A stretch of 28,340 nucleotides of DNA from JADHUC01 sp964617665 (GTDB lineage: Bacteria; Planctomycetota; Planctomycetia; Pirellulales; Pirellulaceae), in assembly GCA_964617665.1 (NCBI GenBank), contig CAZUAH010000140.1, positions 1 to 28,340 of the forward strand, given 5' to 3'. The notes beneath the pieces were generated by a model, which ran no database searches, was not told where the DNA came from, and saw only the letters and a list, made by a program, of their open reading frames with translations. This document shows positions 1 through 8,000 of the stretch, in pieces. The stretch's first letter is position 1. Each line of letters starts with the position of its first letter. A program made the position numbers and the translations under genes.

Positions 1-879
1 CTCACAAAACCAGCTCAGTTAACCAGGAAAGAGCAAGTTTGGCGCCCCCGAGGCTCTGACCAATACGGCATGATGGTCATGCTGGGGATTTGTATCGCCC
101 AGATCAACTTGATCTCCACATGGGCGGCCTTTGCGCCGGGCAATATCGTTGTGCGGCTCCCATGGTCGATGCTGCTTGGTTTGCTGGTGTGGTACGCGCT
201 TGTGTTAGGCTTTCGCATCGAAGGTGATTACTTCGCGCTTGGCGAAGCCATACTTCTTGGCATTGTACTACTCTTTGGCTTGGTCGTTCTGCAGATACCG
301 CTTTGGATTGCGGCAAGAGTTTTCCGATGGCGTTTGGTTAGCTGGGATGCGCCGACGATTCAAACCGAAAGAGGTCGTTCTCAGTTTCATCTTTGGCACA
401 TTATGCTCGGAATGGTGTTTCTGTCCCTGGCGCTGGCACCAGCGCGGGTGGTACTGCCCGACGGCGAAATCAGCGATGTCAGGCTGGATGGGCAGCTAAT
501 TGTGCTGCTTATCGCGATGGTCATCTGCAACATCGTAATAACAATTCCCTGCATTTGGGGCGCGTTCTTGAGGTGGACGATCGTCGCCCCGCTTGCCGTT
601 GTTTGGCTCTTCTATTGTGCTATCCTCACGGTCATGGAATTCGCAGCCCTGTGCGCGCTTCTCGGCGCACCGGGTGACGAAGAAGTACCGTTTTTGATCT
701 ACTTGTTAAACGTCACGCAGTGCATAACGGTCTTTGGCACACTGTTGATTCTTCGCGGGCTTGGATTTCAACTAGTTCGCGTGGTTTCTCCAGCGAAGGC
801 TGCGTACGACCAGGGCAGTGCGGCCGACCAGGCTGACGATCACTGGCCAGTAGATGTGTCCGCGGATACAAAGCAATGA
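1..879 (+). CDS. Multi-pass membrane protein, unknown function, 5' end probably outside window
   Basis: The frame is open from the first base, with no stop before the first ATG pair at 70 and 73, so the true start may lie upstream of the window. If translation starts at 70 the product is 269 residues, but no good SD sequence precedes that ATG (a GAGG lies 16 nt away). The protein is very hydrophobic, with about six or seven membrane segments separated by short loops. The middle segment follows a basic stretch and QFHLWHIMLGM, resembling the FSLRxLL membrane entry often seen in small planctomycete proteins. The C-terminus is a polar tail of about 25 residues rich in Asp and Ala. No catalytic motif is recognisable. 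Its stop overlaps the start of the next gene (ATGA), indicating translational coupling. Confidence 0.6.
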   Translation, partial: LTKPAQLTRKEQVWRPRGSDQYGMMVMLGICIAQINLISTWAAFAPGNIVVRLPWSMLLGLLVWYALVLGFRIEGDYFALGEAILLGIVLLFGLVVLQIPLWIAARVFRWRLVSWDAPTIQTERGRSQFHLWHIMLGMVFLSLALAPARVVLPDGEISDVRLDGQLIVLLIAMVICNIVITIPCIWGAFLRWTIVAPLAVVWLFYCAILTVMEFAALCALLGAPGDEEVPFLIYLLNVTQCITVFGTLLILRGLGFQLVRVVSPAKAAYDQGSAADQADDHWPVDVSADTKQ

Positions 880-1145
880 CAGGCAGGTTCAGTCTGCGCA
901 CATTGATGCTGACGGTTTTGGGATTCGCCATGCTATGCGCACTCTTCACCTGCGGCGGCGTGCCGCGGTTGGTCGGTCACACCGCATTGGTTCTGGCCTT
1001 TGCCATTCCCGGCGGCAGCTTCGGCTTCGACATCGGCCGCTCAAGCCGCAGCGTGGTCGTTGGCGTCTGCGTCGCGTCAGTAGCCGGAACGTTGGTTCTG
1101 GGGGCGTCGGTCTTAGTTGCCGATTGGTGGCTTGTCCTGCGATGA
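876..1145 (+). CDS. Small planctomycete-type membrane protein (89 aa), unknown function
   Basis: The ORF begins with ATG overlapping the upstream stop (ATGA, 4 nt), which argues that it is real and co-translated with its neighbour. The product has three hydrophobic segments, roughly residues 9-25, 33-48 and 60-86, and starts MTGRFSLRTLM. The FSLRTLM entry into the first membrane helix is a recurring feature of short planctomycete membrane proteins of unknown role. Its last 33 nt overlap, tail to tail, the 3' end of the M14 carboxypeptidase gene on the other strand, so no room remains for a separate terminator. No function can be assigned. Confidence 0.6.
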   Translation: MTGRFSLRTLMLTVLGFAMLCALFTCGGVPRLVGHTALVLAFAIPGGSFGFDIGRSSRSVVVGVCVASVAGTLVLGASVLVADWWLVLR

Positions 1146-2387
1146 CGCCTTTGTGCCCTTGTAGTATTCGGCAATACTCTTCATCAGCACGGCACCCGCT
1201 TCCAGACTGTCCTGCTTCGAGGTCCAATCGCCGGAGCCTTCACACAGCACGTTGGTGACGCCGAATTGGATGTGCGGTCCGGCGTTCCAGCAAGTCCCGT
1301 TGCCTGGGTCCTTCTTGGCTTTCAGCGGTTCGACCAGCTCCTTCGGGTCGTTCTTGATCAGAATCTCCTTGAAGTCTTCCCACGGGCCGATCGCGGATCC
1401 GATTTCAGGTCCAGCCACCAGTATCGGCTCGACCGGGCCTCCCCAAGTGTGCATGCTCCAGACGTCCGCGACTGGGCTATCCGAAGCCATCAGGCCCTCC
1501 AGATCCTCTTGGACGATGTATGCCTCGTGGGCCTGTTTTTCGCGATCAGCGCCTTCTGCGAAATACGATCGGTTCATGTCCACGCCTTGTTCGTTGACGC
1601 GGTACCATCCGTTCGATGGCCCGTCCGGACTGGTCATAGGGACAAGGTGGCAAATACTCCGCTTGCGGCAATCGGCGCCCTCGTCGCTCAGCAGCCAATC
1701 GACCATCCCGGCGATTCGCCATTGCGCGTTGTGTTCACCGGGATGCTGATTACCGATCCAGTGGCCCCAACGCGACGGTCGCGCATGCGGGCTGTTTGGA
1801 TCGGTGATCTCCAGTCGATACAACTCGCGTCCCTGCAGTGACTTGCCGAGCACGTGGACGGTAACGTGAGGATGCTTCCGCCAGTCACCGATCAACTCGA
1901 CGAGCCTCTCGTACGAAATGGGCACTTGAGCCCCAAAGTAGACGACGTCCTGGGTGAATTCGGGAAACAGCAGACTATCGCCCCGTTTCGAGGGCTGATC
2001 GGGATCACACCAACTGATGCCTTGCCAGTTGTCGTAGTCGTATGACCAAGTGGCCGAATTGTGGTTGAAGCGGTAGGCGTTGCCGCCTTTGAATTCGACG
2101 TCAACGCGAAGCTTGTTCCCCTTGGCGTTGCGGACAATCTGAAAGTACAGCATGTTGCACCACGTCGGCTGCTTGGGGGCGTTTCCCAGGCTGATCTTGA
2201 AATGATTCTCGGCGACCTCCTCGACCTTTGCCCCATGGGAACCTGACGGACCATCGAATTTGAAATCATCGACGGACAGCTCGGCGGCATTCGCGGGAGG
2301 GGCGCTTGCCAAGAGGACCACTGCGAACGATGCGAGCGTGAGCATGCACAAGTTACGTCCCAATGTTTCAGCAATACGACGGAACAC
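1113..2387 (-). CDS. Exported M14-family zinc carboxypeptidase-like protein
   Basis: The predicted product is a metallo-carboxypeptidase acting outside the cytoplasm. A GTG start at 2387 is preferred to the ATG at 2447, because AAAGGAG sits 6 nt upstream of it and the resulting 424-residue protein opens with a clear signal peptide (basic MFRRIAETLGRN, then a hydrophobic core, then PPANA before AELS). An N-terminal beta-rich domain, about residues 36-155, precedes the catalytic domain, as in cytosolic carboxypeptidase-like M14 proteins. Zinc ligands are visible as H215 and E218 in NQHPGEH and H313 in SMHTWGG. R273 in MNRSY matches the substrate-binding Arg and E383 in LCEGSGD the likely catalytic Glu. 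It lies 64 nt downstream of the SPFH operon on the same strand and may be its last gene. Substrate is unknown. Confidence 0.82.
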   Translation of the reverse strand: MFRRIAETLGRNLCMLTLASFAVVLLASAPPANAAELSVDDFKFDGPSGSHGAKVEEVAENHFKISLGNAPKQPTWCNMLYFQIVRNAKGNKLRVDVEFKGGNAYRFNHNSATWSYDYDNWQGISWCDPDQPSKRGDSLLFPEFTQDVVYFGAQVPISYERLVELIGDWRKHPHVTVHVLGKSLQGRELYRLEITDPNSPHARPSRWGHWIGNQHPGEHNAQWRIAGMVDWLLSDEGADCRKRSICHLVPMTSPDGPSNGWYRVNEQGVDMNRSYFAEGADREKQAHEAYIVQEDLEGLMASDSPVADVWSMHTWGGPVEPILVAGPEIGSAIGPWEDFKEILIKNDPKELVEPLKAKKDPGNGTCWNAGPHIQFGVTNVLCEGSGDWTSKQDSLEAGAVLMKSIAEYYKGTKASSQDKPPIGN

Positions 2388-2393
2388 AGCTAA

Positions 2394-2399
2394 CTCCTT
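2394..2399 (-). promoter_or_regulatory. Ribosome binding site deciding the GTG start of the M14 gene
   Basis: On the minus strand AAGGAG lies here, followed by the 6-nt spacer TTAGCT and then GTG at 2387-2385. The ATG 60 nt upstream has no comparable site and would put about 20 polar residues before the signal peptide. Confidence 0.65.
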
Positions 2400-2451
2400 T
2401 TTGTTGGCCGTAGAGTAGAAAGTCGTACCAGACACGATCATCGCCATTAGA

Positions 2452-2967
2452 CTACCGAGGCGATACGCCCGTGTCCATCGTCTCCTCGCCTGACGGTAGT
2501 TCGTACACAGGTGTGCCGTACGGTTTGTCGGGCTGGAACGAGGTGGCTGTCTCGACGGAGTGAATCCGCCACACGTTCGACTCGCGCACCAGATGGTACG
2601 TCTGGCGCTCTATGCGGTTGGCGTAGACTCGATCCACTATCCAACTGGATTTGGAGTCGCCATCTGCATCACCCTCGAAGTCCGCACGACCTTTCAGAGA
2701 CTCGACGGCCTCGACAAGCGACCTTGCGAAGGCCTCCTTGGGCTGGCCAGCCAATTCGCGTTCAAGGCGTTCTCGCTCAGAGCCGGTGAAGCAGTCCAGG
2801 TACGTCTCCACATCGCCTTGCTTGGCCGCGTTGAACATTCGTTTGATACACGCTTCAGGGCTCTCCGCCGCTGGAGTATTCCTTGGCGAAGGACCGCGCT
2901 GCTGTGCAATCACAAGCACAGTCACTATCAGGGCCGCAGTTATCAGTCCGGCAATCCAGCGTTTCAA
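2452..2967 (-). CDS. Small membrane-anchored NTF2-like (DUF4878/SnoaL-type) protein
   Basis: The 171-residue product has one N-terminal hydrophobic helix (about residues 5-21), which is an anchor or uncleaved signal, followed by a soluble domain. The domain opens with SPEACIKRMFNAAKQGDVETYLDCF, which is the typical first helix of NTF2-like proteins that place a small cone-shaped pocket outside the membrane (split here: SPEACIKRMFNAAKQ, then GDVETYLDCF). It ends with strands around TYHLVRESNVWRIHSV. No catalytic residues are obvious. The start is TTG, overlapping the TGA stop of the preceding SPFH gene (TTGA), with AGAAGG only 3 nt upstream. This coupling makes it part of the SPFH/ATPase operon. 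A role as an extracytoplasmic accessory of the SPFH complex is inferred from position only. Confidence 0.65.
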   Translation of the reverse strand: MKRWIAGLITAALIVTVLVIAQQRGPSPRNTPAAESPEACIKRMFNAAKQGDVETYLDCFTGSERERLERELAGQPKEAFARSLVEAVESLKGRADFEGDADGDSKSSWIVDRVYANRIERQTYHLVRESNVWRIHSVETATSFQPDKPYGTPVYELPSGEETMDTGVSPR

Positions 2968-3863
2968 CGGCCTTCTCCACGGATGATGCTCAAGTCGATT
3001 TCGCTGCCCGAATCGACGATCAGTTTCGAGCGGAATTTTGGTAGCGTCTCCGCCATCGTCTCAAGGTACAAACGTCGAGCCGTCAGATCGGGCGACAGGG
3101 TGTACTCAGCCAGTAAGCTACTGAATCGTTTCGCCTCGCCTTCGGCCTCGCGCACGCGCCGATCGCGAGAGGAACGTCCCTCGTCCCGGATCCGCTGGGC
3201 GTCGGCCTGGGCTTGGGCCAGCGTCCTACGCTTGTAGCTGTCCGCCTCGTTGATTTGCTGTTCGCGCTGGCGCAGCGCGCCAACCACTTTGTCGAATGCC
3301 TCCGCCACTTCGGCAGGTGGCTCGACCGCGCCAATGTCGACGGAACGAATCGTCACGCCCAGCTGGTACTGATCCACGGATGCCTGCAAACGTTCGCGAA
3401 TCAAGATCGCCAATTCCCGCTTGCCTTGCGTCAACGCATCATCCACCGCTTGCCCGGCCAGTTCGGCCGTCATCGCCGCTTCGCCGGCGCTGGCCACCAA
3501 AGAGTCCACTGCGGTGCTGTTGAACAGGTAGTCTCTGGCCGGCTCCTTGATCGTGTATTGGACGGTAGCGCGAACGTTGACCAAATTGCGGTCACCCGTA
3601 AGAAACTGGGACAGACTGGCACCGACTGCTTCGCCACCCAGGTTCAGCGGACCGATGGTGACACGCTTCACCTCTGACGGCTTCACTCGGTCGATGCGGT
3701 CCAGCCCCCACGGCAGCCCGAAGTAGGCACCCGGCTCGCGCGGTTCAACCAGCACACACCCGAAACGGCGAACCACGACCTGTTCGTCCGTACGGACGAA
3801 ATACAGGCCCGTGGCAACGTACGCCAGGAGGCAAACGGTCAGTAGTGCGATAGTCCGCTTCAC
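2964..3863 (-). CDS. SPFH/band 7 protein, HflK-like
   Basis: This is a 299-residue membrane-anchored SPFH protein. An N-terminal helix (about residues 4-22) leads into the SPFH domain at YFVRTDEQVVVRRFG, the usual HflK/HflC entry. The C-terminal half is a long charged coiled coil (REQQINEADSYKRRTLAQ onward) ending in LYLETMAETLPKF, matching HflK, where the corresponding region ends RLYIETME. HflK and HflC normally assemble into a dome-like cage that encloses and modulates the FtsH protease. No ftsH gene is present in the window. The start is GTG, sharing one base with the TAG stop of the preceding gene (TAGTG), with GGGGAG 4 nt upstream. It is shorter than E. coli HflK because it lacks the long Gly/Pro-rich N-terminal segment. 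Confidence 0.8.
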   Translation of the reverse strand: MKRTIALLTVCLLAYVATGLYFVRTDEQVVVRRFGCVLVEPREPGAYFGLPWGLDRIDRVKPSEVKRVTIGPLNLGGEAVGASLSQFLTGDRNLVNVRATVQYTIKEPARDYLFNSTAVDSLVASAGEAAMTAELAGQAVDDALTQGKRELAILIRERLQASVDQYQLGVTIRSVDIGAVEPPAEVAEAFDKVVGALRQREQQINEADSYKRRTLAQAQADAQRIRDEGRSSRDRRVREAEGEAKRFSSLLAEYTLSPDLTARRLYLETMAETLPKFRSKLIVDSGSEIDLSIIRGEGR

Positions 3864-5035
3864 TATTCTCCCCCATCGCCAGCGACGTGCGAAACGCGGG
3901 CATCAGCCTCGGATTCGGCCCCAGCCGTTTCTGGCTTGTCACCCGTCCCGGGATCGCCGCTGCTGGGCAGCTCTGGCTGCCCCTCGGGCAGTTCGGGCAG
4001 CCCCTCAGTCAACAACTTCAACAATGGGCTATCCGCTGAAAGCACAACCGTAGTCTGGTCGTCCAATATCGTGCGATACGCCTCCAGCGTCTTCAGTAAC
4101 TCGTAGAATTGCGGGTCCTTGCTATGAGCTGCGTTGAAGATTTCGATGGCTTTCGCCTCGCCCTCGCCACGGATCGTCGTCGCGTCTCGTCGAGCTTGGG
4201 CCAAGAGTTGATCGCGTTGAAGATTAGCGAGGCTTTCGATCTTTGCCTTCTGGCTGGCACCTTCCGCTCGGTATTGCACGGCAATACGTTCTCTTTCGCT
4301 GCGGATTTCGGCGTACACGGCGGGCTTGACGGCTTCGGGATAGCTGAAACGCTTCAGACGCACATCCACAACCTCGATACCGAATTCAGCGGCCGCCGTC
4401 CCACGCATAGCTTCACTGACGCCATCCGCAATGGCGACAAGCTTCAACTGTTCCTCGTCCAGCGAAACCAACTGCTGGAGCCGAGTGTGCCCAATTTCGG
4501 CAGCCACGGCAGCCTGGATTCGTTCCTCCAATCGGCTTTCAGCCGCCTCGATAGTGCCAACCGAACGCAGGAACCGATGAACGTACGTCTCGATCTCCTG
4601 GTGTATTTCGCTTTCGTTGACCTCGGTGTCTGGCGATGTTGCAGACTCCTGAAGTTGCTGCTGTACAAACGCCCGCCCCGGTATCCGCCAACAGACGTAC
4701 CACTGGACGTTCAAGTTCTCCTTGTCTTCAGTCAGCATCTCGCGGCCCGAAGGTTCGTAGATTTGCAGTCGCCGGTCGAAACGCCAAAGGCTCTGGTACG
4801 GCCACTTCACTTTCAATCCGGCCTCGGTATACAGGCGAATTGGCTCGCCGAATTGCGTGACGTACACATATTCCGTCTCGTCGACGAAGAACAAAGTGCG
4901 CACAAGAACGGAGACACCGATCCCCAGAAGCAGAAGAACACAGATCGCGCGCCAGAATCCGCCACGACCACGATGTTGATGGTCGTGATGATGATGGTGA
5001 CCTTCGCTGCCTTCCGAGTGCAATTGCAGGTGCAT
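3863..5035 (-). CDS. SPFH/band 7 protein, HflC-like, with His-rich N-terminal tail
   Basis: This 390-residue protein has a cytoplasmic tail with nine His in its first 21 residues (H2, H6, H13-17, H19, H21). A membrane helix follows at about 27-50, then an SPFH domain from VDETEYVYVTQFGEP and a coiled coil. The coiled-coil part matches HflC closely: YAEIRSERERIAVQYRAEG, then IRGEGEAKAIEIFNAAHSKD, then PQFYELLKTLEAYR. The last 45 residues are Pro/Glu/Gly-rich and probably disordered. The ATG is one base after the TGA of the ATPase-SPFH gene, with GAGGAG 7 nt upstream. The family scaffolds membrane microdomains and regulates FtsH. The His tract is not part of standard HflC and could bind a transition metal, which fits the neighbouring metal ATPase. 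That link is inference. Confidence 0.82.
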   Translation of the reverse strand: MHLQLHSEGSEGHHHHHDHQHRGRGGFWRAICVLLLLGIGVSVLVRTLFFVDETEYVYVTQFGEPIRLYTEAGLKVKWPYQSLWRFDRRLQIYEPSGREMLTEDKENLNVQWYVCWRIPGRAFVQQQLQESATSPDTEVNESEIHQEIETYVHRFLRSVGTIEAAESRLEERIQAAVAAEIGHTRLQQLVSLDEEQLKLVAIADGVSEAMRGTAAAEFGIEVVDVRLKRFSYPEAVKPAVYAEIRSERERIAVQYRAEGASQKAKIESLANLQRDQLLAQARRDATTIRGEGEAKAIEIFNAAHSKDPQFYELLKTLEAYRTILDDQTTVVLSADSPLLKLLTEGLPELPEGQPELPSSGDPGTGDKPETAGAESEADARVSHVAGDGGE

Positions 5036-5036
5036 G

Positions 5037-8000
5037 TCAATGCTCCTCGATTGGATTGGACTCCGTCAACGGCAACAACCCGGACGGCAGCGATTTGGGT
5101 AGACCGATCATCAAATGCCGCCGGCCGCCGCTTCTGGAGTCCAGAATGATTTTCTTCTTTCCTGGCATGGCTTCGCTGATTGCCTCCAGAAACATTCGCC
5201 ACTCAGTCAACCGAGGTGCGGCTGCGTGCGCGTTCTCAACCAACGCAAAGCTCTTGGCATCGCCTGTGGCCAGTTCTTCCTTTTCCGCGGCAAACGCGGA
5301 CGCCGCGTTGATTTCCGCGGATGCTTCGCCAGATAGGTGCTCTCGCAATTGCATCCACAGTGCGTCGTCGACCTCCGAACCGTCCGCGGCAAGTTCCAGC
5401 CAAACCGCTTTACCTGCCGCTTGTATGACCTTGTCGCGGTAGTACGCCTCCGCCTCGTTCTTCATTCGCTCTTTCTCTTTGAACGCGCTGGACACGTCGC
5501 GAAACGCGCTTACCACGGCCAGCGGCGGATGGATTTCCTGCAGGCAGACACCGTCCGGCAGAACTTCGATGCCCAGCCCAACCGCGTCGACGCGTTCCTG
5601 CAAGAGAACGCGAATGCGTTGCTCCAAATCGCCCCGTCCGCTGGTTGTTATCTCCGCCAGTTGTTCGCCATCGGTTCCGTCCGTCAGAAGCGGACGTGAC
5701 GCGATGATCTCGCGAGTTGCGCTTTCGGCCAGCGTCTTCAGCACCCGATCCGCATCACGCACGCCGAAGCGATAAGTTCGCAAGTCCGAGACGCAATACT
5801 GGATCGTGGCGCCCATCTCGACCAGGCTGTGATCGCCGGTCAGCACCAACGCTTCGCCTTCCTGCCGTTGCAGCGCCCCGGCCTGATGCGGCGTGTTCCA
5901 TTCGATCGGTCCGACCTGCTGAGCTTGGTCGACTGTAACGCGCCGCAACCCAATATCGACGGTGCGTACGCGAGCCGGCCTTTCGCGAATCACGCGATCC
6001 CAAGGTGGCGGCAGACACAAGTGCGGCCCCGGCGCCAATACCGCGTGAAAACGCCCGAACCGCTTGAGCACGGCCACTTCGTCCGGCTGCACAAAGACCA
6101 CGATCTGCGTCAGGTAACCGATCAACATCAGTAGGAGGCCACAGGCCAGCAAACGCTTTCTCACTCGCCAAATCCAACGGCCAAAGTCGCACGCACGGCC
6201 GAGCGGCGTCACGAGACGACCGAGGCGGCGTGCCGCTGCAGTCTCCACCCGCGCGATTACGCCCGTCTGCCAGCGCTCAAACCATAGAAGCCGCATCGCG
6301 TTCAGCAACACCAGCAACGCTCCGATCTGATGAACCAGTGCGGCTGCCACAGGCGATCGCGCCATCCACGCTTCCGACCAAGTGGGCATCAACCACCCGG
6401 TCAGCACAATTCCCGTCAGATTGAAAAGAAAAGCGAACAGGATGATGTTCTGGCGAATAATGCGAACCGTCTCGCGGGACAGTTTCACTAGTCCCGGCAG
6501 CGGCGACAGTGGAGCTCCCATCAGGATCAGATCGCCTGCCTCGGCAGCAATGTCACTGCCAACGCCGCCCAAGGCCAGTCCGACATCGGCGATGGCCAAA
6601 GCCGGTGCATCGTTCACGCCGTCGCCCACCATCGCGACCCGCGCAGACTCGCTTGACGTCGTGTCGGCCCGTAGCGACGCATCTTCTTCTTCTGTGGCCC
6701 CACCCTCTGTTGTAACCTCGCACCAATCGGCCAGCCAGTTAGCCTTTTCGTCCGGGTGCAGTTCCGCCTCGAACCGTTCGATCCCAACTGCCGTGGCCAC
6801 TTGAGCCGCCGCCGCACGACGGTCGCCGGTCACCAGAGCAATCTGCTCGATGCCAATCTTGCGCAATTCCGCGATTACGTCGGCAGCTTCGGTACGGACC
6901 GTGTCTCGCACGCCTACGGCGCCGATGATCTGTTCATCTACGCATACCAGAAGCGGTGTCTGTGCGGCCTGTTCCAGACGTTCGATCGCTGCGTCTGCCT
7001 CGGAAGCAACAGGTATATCGCGTTCGACCATCAACCGACGATTGCCAACCAGAACCGCGCAAGTCGTCGAATCCGAATGGGGACTCGCCCCGGACGGCAC
7101 GCTTGCGAAAACGCCGGCACCCGGCAATGCCTGGAAGTCCTCGACGGGTTCAAGGGGGATGTTCTGGTCAGTCGCCGCCTGAACGAGGACCCCGGCAATC
7201 AAATGCTCGCTGGATTGCTCGGCCGAAGCCGCGAAGCGGAGGATCTCTTTGGCATCGTGATCGCCTAAAGGAATGCACTCGCCAAGTTCCAGCTTGCCTT
7301 CGGTCAGGGTGCCAGTTTTGTCGAAAGCGAATCGCGTGACCGTGGCCAGACGTTCAATAGCAGCACCGCCGGTGGTCAACACGCCGTGTCGCGCCAGCCA
7401 GGCAATCGCTGCCATCATCGCGGCTGGAGTGGCCAAGATCAGTGCGCACGGACACGCAACGACCAGTACGGCCAACGTGGGCATCCATTCGAGTGCACCA
7501 GAACCACCGGCTGCCAGTTGCTGCAGCGCCGCGTAGTTGGTGTACACGAAGGTGGCCGCCGCCATTACCATCACAAATGGCAGGAAATACCTGGCCATGC
7601 GATCAGCGACCCGCTCCACTTGAGCCTTGTTCCGCCGCGCCTTGGCCACCATCTGGATTACTTGGCCCAGCGTGGTATCGTCGCCGACCTTGTCCACGCG
7701 GACTTCCAACGCGCCAAACTGGTTCATTGTGCCAGCAAAGACCGCGTCTCCTTCGCCTTTGTCGATCGGCACGCTTTCACCGGTCAGCGTGCTCTGATCA
7801 ACGGAGGAACGCCCTGAAAGCACGGTGCCGTCCACTGGCACGCGATCGCCAGGCCTGACCTCGACGGTATCGCCGGCAGTCACTTGGTCCATGGAGACTT
7901 CGATCGATTCTCCATTGCGGCGCAATCGCACGCTGCACGGGCGTAGTTCGAAGATCTTGCGCAACTCGCGATGGGTGCGCGAAAACGTTAGAGCCTCCAA

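Noticed and set aside
4109..5149. 346-codon + strand ORF opposite the HflC-like gene
   Set aside because: The minus strand encodes a clear SPFH protein with conserved motifs. The long opposite frame is a by-product of codon bias.
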